From contig OV121090.1 in NCBI GenBank assembly GCA_921293015.1, positions 1,364,001 through 1,428,000 of the forward strand: a stretch of 64,000 bases of DNA. The letters are read 5' to 3'. The notes beneath the pieces were generated by a model. It had not been told where the DNA came from. It saw only the letters and a program-made list of their open reading frames with translations, and searched no databases. Position numbers and translations under genes: made by a program. Below, one piece after another: positions 45,976-58,432 of the stretch. The first letter of the stretch is position 1; every line of letters starts with the position of its first letter. Origin of the DNA: Phorcus lineatus (lineage: Eukaryota > Mollusca > Gastropoda > Trochida > Trochidae).

Positions 45976-48900
45976 TCAAATTGATAGGAGCGGCACATCA
46001 AACAGGTCACAGGCCCCTTCTGTATCGTCCAGGTTGAAGTAGTAGTCGCGGTCGCTCGGGGGCGGGCTTAGTCGGAGAAGAGGGGCGAAGGCTATCAAAA
46101 AACAGATTTCATAAGTAAAGAATTTTATCAAAATGTAAAGCTTACATGGTAAAAGGTTGTGCTTGTGGTGAATCTCCAGAAATGTCAAGATTCACCAAGG
46201 TCAAGGAAATCATGTTGGTAGCAACTTTAGCTTTCATATGAAAAGACCCATGTAATTTTACTATTGAAATAGCTGAAGAAAGAATTTCAGCGAGAAAGAA
46301 ATATTACATAAGTTACCTCCCTTTAGTGATTTAAACCACGGTCATGGCTATCAAATAGAATTCATACTGGTAAGTTAAATCATAAGATGCAGTTATTGAT
46401 AAGAATTATTTACCTTCTGATGTTATGAGGTCATCAATGAAGGAACCATCGACATCTGAAAGAAAATGAATACACATTGGAGATGCATCAACTTTATCAC
46501 GATGTTTGCATGTTAGGACAAAGTTCAATATGAATAATGAATTTAAAATGTCGTGTAATAACCATTTACAAAGCAAACTAGAACATAATCCAGGGTTTTA
46601 CATAGTCAATGAAAACTGAGAGTCCTGGCGACTATTTCAGGAGTCCTTAAAAAAATTAAAGAAGTTTCATACTTGATAACAAGGTTGATAAAGATTTGTC
46701 TATAATGGGATTGTTATTGGTTGATGTTTTGATACCATCTTGACATGAAAGTCATACTGAAATGGGTTTTCATTGAAAGATTAGATATTTGTATCAGTCA
46801 CAGAGGACCCACATTATTATTTTTTGGGGGTCCTCCTGACATTTTCTGCGTCAAATACTCAGGAAAGTTGAGTCCCGTAAAACCCTGTAATCATAAACAG
46901 TCTTCAGACTTCAGAGCTGATATACAAGAATGATTATGCTTTTAACAGTCATGTCACCCGAAAAAAACACTTGTAATATCAAATCAAGGCACACAAGAGG
47001 GTGCTATCACAACTCTTGTCACTAGAAAGAACACTTACCATAGTCTGTGCGAGTCGGATCAAAGAGCATATCTGAAGGCAGCGTGTCGAGGCCGCCAGGG
47101 GCGAGGGTGTTTGAGGTAGAGGGCACTGCTGATGTGGAAGCTGAAACACGGAGCAATCATAAATAAATATTTCCAGTTAGATCTCGCGATCCATCACTAC
47201 TCAAAAGTGTGTGTACATAATTTCAAATAGAATAAACCATCAAGGCCTTGGCTAAGAGACAAGCATCAACATGAGGAAACTAAAAAAAGATCAGTAATAT
47301 TTCTGTTGGTTGATATTTCACAGCAGGATGCTGTAAACCTAACAAATATTTCTGTTGGTTGATATTTCACAGCAGGATGCTGTAAACCTAACAAATATTT
47401 CTGAAGGTAATACACAGAAAGCAACTTCAAAATTGTCTATACAAAACATGCACACAACAAGAGCAAGGAAATTCTAGTCTATTCAGAGGCTTTTAAATTA
47501 TTCTAAAGGTTTTCTTTAAAATCAAATTAATGGTAAGTAGTGGTGTGTATGCTTGACATTTCAAAATTCTTGTTTCTTCTTGCAAGAGGGAGGTATTACA
47601 AGTGATCTAAGGGAGATAACTCTTCTACATTGCTTGTTTCTGATGATCATGAACAGGGCTCCAGATAGTTATTTGGACTCAGGGGTATTTCACTCCTCAA
47701 AATAAGAATCGAGGAGTAAAATCATCACATGAGAAAAACTAGGAGTATTTCAAGGTTTATCGTTTTCAGATCCTTATTCCAAGTTAGCATCTTTTTCGAT
47801 GTAAGTCGTTGATTATAATTTCCACACGTTTAATCTTTAAATAACAAGTGATTTCTCTTTGACAAAATATAATATCGGAAATCTTTGTTTTCATCCAGGT
47901 TGGCATCAAGTTGATTACTTTTAGAGATGTAAAGATAAAGCATGTAGAAATTAAATTTTATTTGACATGTCATGATTACTTCTGTAAACAAATATGTGAC
48001 TCGTATTCTGGGAAAGTTCTGCTTATCTGTCACTCATTGATTCCATTTTTAATGCGTATATCTGAATTACCTGTGCGTATTTTACGTAGATATGCATCTT
48101 ATCTGGAGCCCTGATGAATTTGTGTAATGACTGGTACAAGACAAAAACCTCTATAGTCCCATTGCTCTATATCACACATTGAGCCTTGTGTTTACAAATT
48201 GGGTTACATGTAGAGCTTTTTGGCCTAGTTTGCTACGTACCCTGTGGAGGTAATTCCTGAGAGTTTTTCCGTGGTGAAGATCTTGTTGCCATTCTTGTGA
48301 CAGGTGCAGACATTTCTGTTGCCATGTGTTGTGCCTGCTTCAGTGGAGATTTTGGAGACCGCTGTTCAATATGAACAAAGATATTACAAAAATACTTAGA
48401 GATACAGAAGCAGTAACATATACCTGACAACATTCATTAAAGGCAATGTTTTCCTGTATGCCGGCTTTATGAATTTTATTCCTTTGAAAAGATAATTAAC
48501 TTTATTATATTTTCTTCCAAGTGTATTTCTTCTTATTGAATGTCAGACTGCCAAGCTAAGTGATCAGCTACACCATTTTCTGTTATCAGTTGATTCACAT
48601 CAAAGCCAATGAATATAACTTATCTAAAATTGTTGCTTCAATGCAAAGTTTTATCAAACACATTATGGTTATAAATTTCATTCGACAACTTATATGAGTG
48701 ACTTTGTGCTGACCTTTCCTTGTGACCTTTGACCAGGGCGACCTTGTGCAATGGGGTCAACATTCTGGTTTGATGAGTTCTCGACACCATCGTCTTTGGG
48801 AGGAGGGACTTGAACGACAACAGGACTAGTGGAATCTGCATCTTTGTTAACAAGAAGAACGTTGATCGGACCCGCATGACTCTTCAAATGGATCTGGTAG

Positions 48901-51900
48901 TTTTTCTTGAAACCAGGACCCTAAAGATAAAGCAAGGATAAGATACTGCAGTCAAATAACTTCTTTTCTTTCTTTTACATGCCCGTCAAGTAACAACATG
49001 ATTGTTAGATGTTGGATTCTTAAAACAGTGAATACTGTACTGGAGTCCACTCTAGAACATTATTATTGAATCTAATAAATGCCTTGCGCAAATTCTTCCA
49101 CTAATTAATCTATTACCTATAAACTAAAACAGTAAATAACTCAAGAAAAATTATCCAGGACTTGACTTAGAAATCCAATCTGGGTATCAGTTGTGGCATT
49201 CTTACATAAGATAACACCAAGATACAGCAACTCACAGACGATAACAGGGTTCTGTGGAATTATCAAACTGTGAATGAAGTGGAGGGAGTCATCTTGTAGT
49301 ATGTCATTAATACATTCAGTAGTGTTCCTGGGTAGAGGGGCACGGGGGGATTTGCCTACCTTTTTGGTTTCATGTCCCTTTAAATTTTAAGTAGTAACAC
49401 ATCTTTATCATTGTCATGGGTGATAGCTGTCCAGACATGTCCAAATTGTCACCCTGTCATCTTTGAACTAAATTGGTAAAAGATTAAAACGACGTAAGAT
49501 TGCTGAATGAGATCACTTACTATTTCTGGAATGGGAACTTCTAGCTGTGTACCGGAGGGTGCCTGTATGGCAAGCAATGTGTCACCTTTAAAGCACTTGC
49601 AAGTGTCTTCATGTGTGACAAACGCCAACCTGGACAATCAAGGAAATTTGATAACTCAGGTATCATTTAATCTTGACACTTTGGAAAACCAATGGACTTA
49701 CATATTTAAGATACCAAATCACAAAATCAATATGAAATAACTCAATTTTAATGTTTAAAAAATCACTTACAATTTACGCACATTCAATTTTTTCATTCAT
49801 TTAACCAATGTTAAACATCTGAGAATTCATTTGATTTCAAAAACAACTATTTGAGAAGGTTTTTCACTTACAATCAATATAATTACTCACAATCATCAGA
49901 CTTCAATTGGTATAAAGGCCATCACTACTTCTTTACATTGTACATAATTAACTAATAAGTTATCAAGAATCAAAACCATCTCTTCTACTCATTTTATTTC
50001 ACACCAAAATAATGCTATTTCACAGATATGATTAGTCTAAAACAAAAGCTGTGCAAATAAGTAAGCACAGAGACAACCAACTATCAGCAAATTGGAAAGG
50101 TAGGGGCCATGGGCTATTTTTTCACATTGGATGAAAAAATGACACACTAAAATTAGAAATCTTACTATTGCTATAAAGGGGAATAGCCCACTCAAAATTC
50201 AGAGAAATGACTAAAAGCCCTGCAAATGGCCCACTGCCAAAGGCGTCTTTCCCAATTGCTGAACAATGTTATACCGAGCCGAGCTTGTACCTGGTGTTGG
50301 TGACCTCGTCAGTGACGTTCTTGATGCTCTGCTGGACCCAGAGTTTGTGTTGGTCTAGTTCTCTCTCCTGTCTCTCCAGCTCATCGATATCACCCTGAAG
50401 TGCGACCAGTCGATCCGAGATCTCTCGTGTGTTGCAGCCCGGCCCTGCACCTCTGGGGATAGACAACATTGTATTGCTATCAGGGCCAAATTAACAAAGT
50501 TATTCTCTTCCTATTAGGTCTCAAACTTGAATTTATGTCAGAATTCACAACATCCTATTTTAATCAAACCATTGCATAATACTATTAGGAAACAATCGTG
50601 TTACCATCAGCCTAAATGTACAAAATTTAGTAATCAATAAATTGTATAACTATTTGTCCTCAATGAACAACAACACTGTTATTACAGTCCAGCCATATTG
50701 TCCAAAATTGTACACATCATAGTTTTGATGTACAACACTAAATTCACGCCAGGGCTGGGTTTGAATTTATGTTGCGCCTTTGTCAGTTTGTGTACAACAT
50801 TGCATCACTAAAACTGCACCTAGATGCTTAGAGAATACAAAAACTTAACTAAAGCAACTTACTTCCATTGAATACTATTTTTGGACTTCTTTTCAATGAG
50901 TCCTATTCCCTCTAAAACATTGGTGATGTCATATATCCTTCTCTTCTGTCGTACAGCCAACTGATCTGCAGCCTGCATGTACCGAAAACATGATAAAGGT
51001 ATCAACAACACATATATATCTGTAAAGAAATATTGCTCTGCAGGACTTCAGGCCTTGCATATTCTTTAAAGTTTCTTTTTTATTTAGTGGCAATGTATAT
51101 TTTGCTAATCCCTACCCAAGATGGCCTCTGTAGGGGGGTAGCTATGAATTCAATGTTGCTGAATACAAAAGATGTGACAGCAGTTGGATACAGTAGTCAA
51201 GGGGTTTATCTTTCCATCCGTGTGTCGATTTATGTTAGATGTTTTGTCTTTAGTGACTTTGACTACAAAATTCTTCCCGATCAGAACGATGGCCGACCAT
51301 ACCATAGCGGCGTGTATAAATTAGAAATTAGAGCATTATTAGCAAATAACTTTAGATGAGAGACTTAAATGTTATTCAACACATTAATGTTTACAAAGAA
51401 AAGGAGGAAATTCAGAAAATCTAAACTTGATAACCTCTTGAAATATACAATCACAATAAATGAAATGTTAATAAATTCATAATCTTGACAAGAAAACAAG
51501 AAAATAAACAAGATAAATGGTAAATTATTTACACTGAAATTGTTATTTTGTAATACCTAAACAATATATACAAAACTACACTGAAATAAATGTTTACAAG
51601 TTAACCGAGAAGCCAAATCATCAACAGCTTACATTCAACAGGTAGCAGGTGCTTTTGATGCGCCGACGGATGATCCAATTTCGGTGACAGGTGCACCACG
51701 TGATATTTTGAGGTCACCAGAGCGTGAAATTTTCAAAATAGTCGACTCTTCATTTCAAAATAAAATTCTAGTTTCTTCATCAAAATGGTTGAATTTCAAT
51801 AAGTAATTGATAAAATCGCAAAATGTTAAATGAAACTCGAAACAAAGTTGACTGCTTCAACTGGCATGACAAGAAAACAAACTTTTCGTTCGAGTTTTGA

Positions 51901-52106
51901 CGGAAACAATGCTGTTTTTGTGACATGCCATTCGTTCGCAGTCTAAGCCAAGGAATGTAGGGCTTTTACGTCTTCAAAAACACATTATTTCAACTTACCA
52001 CTTTCAGGTCTAATACTCCATCTTTAGCTTCTTGAAGAAGTGATACAAACTTCGTTGTAAGCAAGCCTAAACTTTTTTCATGTCGGCTTGGAGTATGGTC
52101 GGCCAT
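45976..52106 (-). CDS. E2F5: E2F transcription factor, E2F4/5 (pocket-protein-binding) class
   Basis: By family, a sequence-specific nuclear factor that pairs with DP proteins at cell-cycle promoters and recruits p107/p130. Exons, 5' to 3' on the minus strand: 51999-52106, 50863-50972, 50291-50452, 49521-49629, 48714-48920, 48241-48361, 47039-47140, 46414-46455, 45976-46091. They total 1077 nt, 358 aa, all phases consistent. Residues 8-73 form the winged helix, with R-R-I-Y-D (47-51) and N-V-L-E-G. Residues 75-127 are the dimerisation coiled coil and about 128-200 the marked box (ending [13 protein letters not shown]). The C-terminal pocket-binding motif is D-Y-Y-F-N-L-D...E-G-A-C-D-L-F-D. 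The N terminus is short, as in E2F4/5. Invertebrates usually have one E2F4/5 co-orthologue, so the symbol is approximate. Confidence 0.95.
47296..47394. repeat. Tandem duplication, 49-bp period
   Basis: Two essentially identical 49-bp copies start at 47296 and 47345 (AATATTTCTGTTGGTTGATA... TGTAAACCTAACA), followed by the beginning of a third. They lie in the 1.1-kb E2F intron 47141-48240. The identity indicates a very recent duplication. Confidence 0.92.
47654..48113. mobile_element. hAT-like MITE
   Basis: Perfect 14-bp terminal inverted repeats CAGGGCTCCAGATA (47654) and TATCTGGAGCCCTG (ending 48113) bound a 460-bp non-coding element. Ends starting CAGGG are typical of hAT transposons. The word ATGAA flanks both sides, but a full 8-bp duplication is not evident. 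It lies in an E2F intron, transcribed with that gene. Confidence 0.7.
50973..51998 (-). other. First E2F intron
   Basis: 1.03-kb GT-AG intron after codon 36. It contains a 108-codon open frame on the + strand (51033-51359) that I do not recognise and do not call as a gene. Confidence 0.65.
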
Positions 52107-52857
52107 CGTGCTTCAAGCGTCGCATAGCATTGTGGGATATCGCTTCGAGTGAGAAGTTGCGATACATCCGGGCTACTGTTCAATGGCTGCCCACTGTTGT
52201 TTGGGTCAGCTGTTTATTCCAACGGAAACAGCTACGTTGACGCCTTCGTATGCTTATCACGTTTCACTTTAGGATTTTTATCATTTGGTTATGCTAAGAA
52301 TAACAAAATCATTTAATTCAAATGCTGTCAATACAAACTATTTTATTCTCTAACTAAAACTTTTTCATAATTTTTATACATAGAACTTGCAGGCAACTTT
52401 TCAGTTACAATTTACATTACGCCGAAGTTTACATTACTTTTCTCCCCTCCTATTTTAGTTTCACCAGTGTTTTTTGCTCCAAAAAAAACCTGTTTTACAA
52501 TTTATTGATAGGTGAACACATTTATGTATCTATATACAACTGGTATCCAACTGCTAGCCTTATAAAACTTGGATGTTTAGAAGACGAAAGAAATATTCGA
52601 TTTGGCATTGGTAAAATCATTTAGGAAAGTTAAAATATTGTTCTTTAATTGTGAACAAATGTAAATATCTTGTCTCAAAAGATCTTCAATACAAAATATT
52701 TGGATATCAATCATCAAAGTTTGATGTTGATTTGGGACGATTGAAACTGTCATGACATTTGCATGTAAAATCTTATTTGTTACAGAGCTCTAGATGTGGA
52801 AGACAAGTAGCTGTTTGATAGAAGCTACAACATTTGCATCCAACCTACATCTTAACC
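52107..52857. promoter_or_regulatory. Divergent promoter region of the E2F and BTBD17-like genes
   Basis: Only 751 bp separate the two start codons, so the 5' UTRs and promoters of both genes must lie here unless a non-coding first exon sits further away. The first 150 bp next to E2F are clearly less AT-rich than the rest. They contain an inverted repeat AGCTGTTT (52208-52215) / AAACAGCT (52226-52233). No consensus TATA box or E2F site (TTTSGCGC) was found. A shared promoter is inference. Confidence 0.55.
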
Positions 52858-54708
52858 ATGGCAGCTAGCTTCCTAAAGGGGCAGTTTGTCAACAATTCTG
52901 CAAGCACCCTCAGTCGACTGTTGTCGCTATATCGCAACTCAACCCTCAGTGATGTTCAACTTATTGTGGGCGGAGCTATTTTCTCTGCCCACAAACTCAT
53001 CCTAAGCATGTGCAGTGATGTGTTCAAGACAATGCTCACAGACATCAAATGGCCCGAAGCATTTAAAGATCAGATAACTCTCACAGAAGAACCTGAGTGT
53101 GTTGATGTCTTTGAAGATTTCATCGAGTACATGTATACAGGCCATATTCACCTGAGTCATTTGACGGTCCTACCAGTTTTAACCCTAGCGGACAAGTACA
53201 ATGTCAAAGATTTGTCAGATATCTGTGTCTCATACATGTGTGATAACATTGACACATCGTCCGATAGTCTAAGAGTGGTGTCGTGGATACAGTATGCAAA
53301 ACTCTGCAACTACCACAAGCTTGAAACCCTTTGCACACATTACATAGAATGGAACTTTCAGAAAGTTGCTTTAGGAGAAGATTTTTTATCAATGACTACA
53401 GCGAACTTGCTTGACTTTCTTTCAAGCTCGGATCTGGTAGTTCATAGTGAGTTGAGCCTGTTTCTTCTTGTGAGAAAATGGCTGCTTCATAACCAGGTTC
53501 ACTGTGGAAAGAAGCAGTTGTCTCCAGTAGTTGTAGAGAAGGTCTCCTCATGTCTCAGGTTCGATATGATGTCACGTCAGCAGCTGGAACTCTTGTGCCA
53601 GGATCCTTTCATTTTGCAGCATGGCAATATCTTTGAGGAAAAGCTTAGGACCGCTTTTAGGTAAACCTTAAATACCTGCAAATGTGCAGTAGTCATTTGT
53701 TCATTACTACTAAGTCGAGGTATCATTTTTATTGAACACAACTAATTAACTTAACTGTTGCCTTTTATCTACAATTCTCGTTTACAAAATAAAATTTATA
53801 TTTTTAACAAAATAATAATGTATAAATGACCTACCTTTTCACAACTATTTGTCTCTACTGCAAAAACTCGTATCAGAGGTTGAGATTTGTAAGATTTATA
53901 TTATAATTTGAATTTGACCTCAAAGTGTTTTTGAGTTATTTTTTTTATTTCAAACACACCTATTCATGTTCTAGGATAACATTTGAAAATATTTTAAATA
54001 CATAAATTAGAAAAGTGCTGAATATATTTCTCATTTTAACATATAGCCTTCTTTTTTTTCAGGTACCACACAGTCTTAGCAAACAAATGTCTCTGGAAGA
54101 CTCATGAGAATGATACACAAGAAACTAGAGTTACCTCCCTTTATGGTTCTGCCCACACCAATGAGTCAATAAGAGAGCCCGTCTCATCCTCACGACTCCC
54201 TGGAACACCAAGGAACTATACCTGTGAAGACTGGAGTTGTGAGCTCATTCTCGAGAACTTTGACTCGCTTGATGAATTCACAGCAAGAACTTTTTTCTTC
54301 TCAACACCTGTAAGTAACTCGGTCCCCGATGAACATATTTGTTGGGACTGGCAGGTTGAACTATATCCTAAGGGAGTCCGTTTTCCACGAGCAATATTGA
54401 TAGGAATTCAGGAGAACTATGAAATTGACCAACACGAGCATAATACAACTCGACTCGGCGTGAAGGCAAATTGTGTTCGTGACGGTAATCGCAATGTGGA
54501 AGTTTCTGTATTGGCTAAAGCAACAAGTCAGAATGGATCGGAGTATGTGAGAAATCTTACAAAGAAAAAGTGTATCTATGACTTTGATGGGTGCCTGCAT
54601 AATCTTGACAACATCGTCCCATATGAGGAACTTAAAGCTTCCGAGTCTGTATATTTGACAGAAGGTGGGAACACGTTCAAGATCCTTGTGATCATTAAAC
54701 CCCTCTAA
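52858..54708 (+). CDS. BTBD17: BTB-BACK domain protein, BTBD17-like
   Basis: Exons 52858-53660 and 54063-54708 join in an Arg codon and give 482 aa, close to vertebrate BTBD17. The start is ATG 52858 in a strong context (AACCATGG); an upstream in-frame TTG at 52834 is not needed. The BTB domain (about residues 24-125) has L-S-D-V-Q-L-I-V and A-H-K-L-I-L-S. BACK follows (about 130-240). The C-terminal half (about 310-482) has W-D-W-Q-V-E-L-Y-P-K-G-V and ends I-L-V-I-I-K-P-L, the TRAF-like module of BTBD17. BTB-BACK proteins often serve as cullin-3 adaptors, but the substrate of this group is unknown to me. I see no signal peptide or kelch repeats. Confidence 0.88.
53661..54062 (+). other. Single intron of the BTBD17-like gene
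   Basis: 402-bp GT-AG intron (TTTTAG|GTAAAC ... TTTTTTTCAG). It interrupts the gene between the BACK domain and the C-terminal module. Confidence 0.85.
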
Positions 54709-55085
54709 TGACAGAAATAGTTACATTCTCTTGTACTCGGCCCCTTTCATAAAGCAATTGTCCTTCGTAATTACCTCCTCTTTAGAATATAGGCTCCAGG
54801 TTAAGTACATTTCATTTGGCCTTAATACGTGCCAAAGTACTGTATATCCTGTTATTGAATTAAAATACCATCCATATTCATCTCAAACCTGAAATATGTA
54901 ACAACTTGAGGAGGATCAATGCAATGACACTGTTGATGAAATTTGTTCAATGTTACTCAAACAACTTGCAGAGTGTCTATTTTAGGTAAAGGAAAACCAG
55001 ACACTTGCTTTTGATTTCTTTATTTGAGAAATTGTATAAATACACAGCATTTCAATATACGGATCCACACCTAAGAATTACATAA

Positions 55086-55091
55086 AATAAA
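55086..55091 (+). promoter_or_regulatory. Candidate polyadenylation signal of the BTBD17-like gene
   Basis: AATAAA about 380 nt downstream of the stop codon, the first such hexamer I saw after the coding region. Actual use is unknown. Confidence 0.35.
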
Positions 55092-56042
55092 CAGCCGGAA
55101 GTTTATACAGAAATTTGAAGATTCCTAAGTGTACAGAGGATGATTGTCTTGTAATGAAGTTTTGTTCAAAATGTTATAACATCAAAGATGTGAGATTGTT
55201 GCTAGATGTGGAATTTTAATCATCATTGTATCATCCAGGAAGTATTTGATTCTATAGTTTGGATGAAATCATAACTGCCAGATAACATCAGTATTAGTCA
55301 TTTAAGTCTTTTATTAAAGAATCATTTGAACATTAAGCCTTTATCCATGTAATTAAATTTTTTCACATCCTTCGCCAATTACCAATGACGCATTTATGAA
55401 ACTTGACAACCACATACACGAAGCTACCTTAGCCAAAGGGCATGTTCTATTGTGACTTAAGCTGCCTATAGACTAAGAGGGCTTTGTGCTGGTCAGTCCA
55501 TTGTCATGTTGCATAAAGCTTTAAGCTCTCCTTGTCTCACTGGTGTATGAAGGCATCGGTAAAGCTGTCCTAACAGTCAGGATGTTTTCTGCATTCACCA
55601 GACATAGCTTTTTTTTAATTTGTCGACTAACTAAAATTCTAGTTTGATGATTCATTGAAGATTATCAAAGATAAAAATTAGAAAATTAGTTGTGGGCACT
55701 ATATATGAAATGTGGCATAGCGAATGTGAGATATTTGGTTTGCACATAGTTTAAAAAGAATTAGTGCAAATGCTTTGTGATTCTTTAAAGAGCCTGTCTT
55801 GCTTTGATGGAAAATGGCATAAAAAGGCATTATTTTGACTAATTGTAAAACATAAAGATAAACTATATGTATTGATAGAATATTCACACATTTACAGATG
55901 ATTTACAATAAGGCTTATCAAAAATGCCTTGTAATTTTGTATCAAGGCTTTTCACACTTTTAAGTGTAGTGCCGATTGATGGCTTCACTTCTTAGTCTTT
56001 TTTCAAATAATGAACAACCAAAATGTTACACTCAGTAACATG

Positions 56043-56106
56043 TTTCAACTGGGCAATGTTTCAACCGGGCAATGTTTCAACTGGGCAATGTTTCAACCGG
56101 GCAATG
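56043..56106 (+). repeat. 16-bp minisatellite, four copies
   Basis: TTTCAACTGGGCAATG alternates with TTTCAACCGGGCAATG, giving two exact copies of a 32-bp dimer. The alternation shows that the dimer, not the monomer, was last duplicated. Confidence 0.92.
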
Positions 56107-56904
56107 TTTTAATCACATATTAATAACATATTTTTCTTCACTGGGAATTTAAATTCCACAAAAAAAATACCCTGATAGGACTGTCCTTTTAAGTTTTGAC
56201 GTCTGTCACGTTTTCATCTATAAAATTCATTAATTAGGAAAAAGTTTCTTACAGTCTTATACTTACTTTTGCAAAGCAACTAAATTGAACTAATTATTAT
56301 TGCCAAGCAAAATATAATACCTGATGTAAATTTTTCTTGTCCTGTTTGCAATAATTATAATATTTATGTCCGTTTTATTGTTACGGTGACGCTCCCCATC
56401 ATCACTTGCCGATTCAGCTAGGTTGGCAATCAAATAAAGGGTGCCTCAGTGGGTCGCATCACAAGTGCGATATCCTGAGAATCTAGTAATTGCATCGCTG
56501 ATACTATGACAGGCTAATTCCTCATTGAGTTAATCACCTTTTGTTCTTTCTGTATTTGAAGAAGGTAATCATTAGAAATTTCCATTGCTTTTTCAACTGA
56601 GAAATTCCATGTGTTCTACGTCATGGCTCTTTTGAAATGATGTGGTAAGCCATGCCATACATCAATTGGGTGGCTAGGATGTTTTGAAGTGCAATATTGA
56701 GGGGTAGAATGCACACAAAGTTCTGAAATTGCTGCAAGCATCAGGGGAAATATTGATATGTGTGATGAACAATTTGTCTGATGTTTATTAAAATTTGCCT
56801 TGTAAAAGTGAGACTATGACTTTAAGGTATATGAGATTATCTCCTGTTCTCTAAACAGAATGAAGATGATGTTACAATCATGTTGACACTTTATAAGAAG
56901 GGTG

Positions 56905-57060
56905 ATCCCGCCAGGAGCTCAGCTACTTTGTCTGCTGTGGAGATTTGTTCTGACAGCAAGGTTTGGGTGCAATGCTACACCGAATTTCAGCGCAGTACTA
57001 CCCATGGTTCGCTTGTTCCAGCCAGTGCTTGCAGGTTTCGCCACAATGAAAAGCCATAAT
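56905..57060 (+). mobile_element. SINE core, copy 3 (headless)
   Basis: GTTTGGGTGCAATGCTACAC, AGTACTACCCATGGTTCGCT and TGCTTGCAGGTTTCGCCACA match the core of the SINE at 20630-20925. The tRNA head and the GGCGTTAAAC tail are missing or unrecognisable. Confidence 0.75.
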
Positions 57061-58204
57061 GGGTTGACAGAGTTCTTGAATTTCCAATAGGAAGAGGGTT
57101 TAAGGGATTGAAGGGTTTCTGAATTGTTTAATGTTTGGGTGTGTTTATGATGGGTTTTTTTATTGATATTTTCTAGAAATCCAATCTGTATTATGTATTA
57201 TGAGTATTTCAATATGTATATTTGTTGCTCAAGATGTATGATAATATATCATTATGCAAACTTGTGTTACTTTTAAGTGTGATTTATGAGGGAGATATGA
57301 TAGGGGTTCCTCCTAAGCACCATCAGGGATAGCCACCAGCATTACTTCAACAAGATGTAGCCCAATCAAAGAAGATTTCATTGAAGATCAATTTCTTCAT
57401 TTTAGCATTCAGTTAAAATCTTTTAAGACATTTTCAAACTTATGCTTGAGAAATTTTAAATGGTCTATGCAGAAACATCTGCATTTGGAAAATAAAGAAG
57501 TTGATCACGCATAAAATCTATGTACTTTCTTAAATGCCAAGGTTAAGAATATCTCTCAAACATTCCAAGTTCTATCCTTGATAGCATTTAAGCATGTAAT
57601 GATGTAAGATAAATGGTCAAATTAAACGATGTATCAATTATGTTACAAATTCCATAAACCTTTTGCAGATTAGCTCTGAGAATTTATCAAATATTATTTT
57701 ACTTTGGACATGTTAACTCATACTTGAAATCCACATAATTCTGCAGTTCGTGTTCAGAGAGATCTAATGTCTGACTGATTATGACAATATTTTGTTTGTT
57801 TACATCACTCTGCTCCTGTTTATAAAGTTCATTTAAGCCAAATAGTGTTCAAGCATTCGTCTCTGAAGCTATTAAGGATTTTGTCATTGGGTATTGCATT
57901 TGTATTCTTGTGTAAACAGTATTATTTATTTCTCCAGTGCTTTACAAGGCTAACACAATCACTGTTGTTTTTTTATCCTAGATTACGAATATTGGAAACT
58001 TATCAAATATGACTAGCTTTCTTGTAGTAAGTGTTTACAGATTAAAGACTAAAGATTATTTCGTAGATCTGGTGTTTAGAAATGTAGTATCTTTTGAAAT
58101 CTTAAAGCTTGCTGAAACTAGAATGATTTGCCGGATTTGTCTTACCCCATCATGCTTCATCAGCGTAGTTGAATCCGCTAATCGAGCTCCTTCCATATAC
58201 CCTA
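57061..58204. other. Intergenic DNA
   Basis: AT-rich sequence with no gene or repeat that I can identify. Confidence 0.5.
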
Positions 58205-58432
58205 ATCTCATTCAAGCCAAAACCCTCTAAAGAATGGCGCGGCTTGATATCCGTGGATGTGCTCACCTGTTATTTTTTCAGCCAATGAAATGTCGTTAAT
58301 TAAGGTGCATGAAGCTACTAGCTTCAACTCGACAGATTTTTCCATCCGGGTTGTGCCACTGTTGCTGAATGCGAGTCTTCTCATTGGCTGGTTAGATAGC
58401 TAGTGATACGAGGGTTTTGGCTTGAATGAGAT
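58205..58432. mobile_element. Short MITE-like inverted-repeat element
   Basis: A perfect 23-bp inverted repeat (ATCTCATTCAAGCC... at 58205-58227, mirrored at 58410-58432) bounds about 180 bp of non-coding sequence. It has the size and form of a MITE, but I could not find a target-site duplication. Confidence 0.65.

Larger units (their letters stand above)
54709..56904. other. 3' UTR and intergenic DNA after the BTBD17-like gene
   Basis: AT-rich with no further gene visible. It includes a candidate poly(A) signal at 55086 and a 16-bp minisatellite at 56043-56106. Confidence 0.55.

Noticed and set aside
51033..51359. 108-codon + strand open frame in the first E2F intron
   Set aside because: No recognisable domain, and it is antisense within an intron; chance is sufficient.
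52107..52260. E2F autoregulatory site
   Set aside because: No sequence matching TTTSGCGC on either strand; only loose similarities.
52834..52857. Upstream TTG as start of the BTBD17-like protein
   Set aside because: A TTG start is improbable in an animal gene, and ATG 52858 has a strong context and matches the expected protein length.
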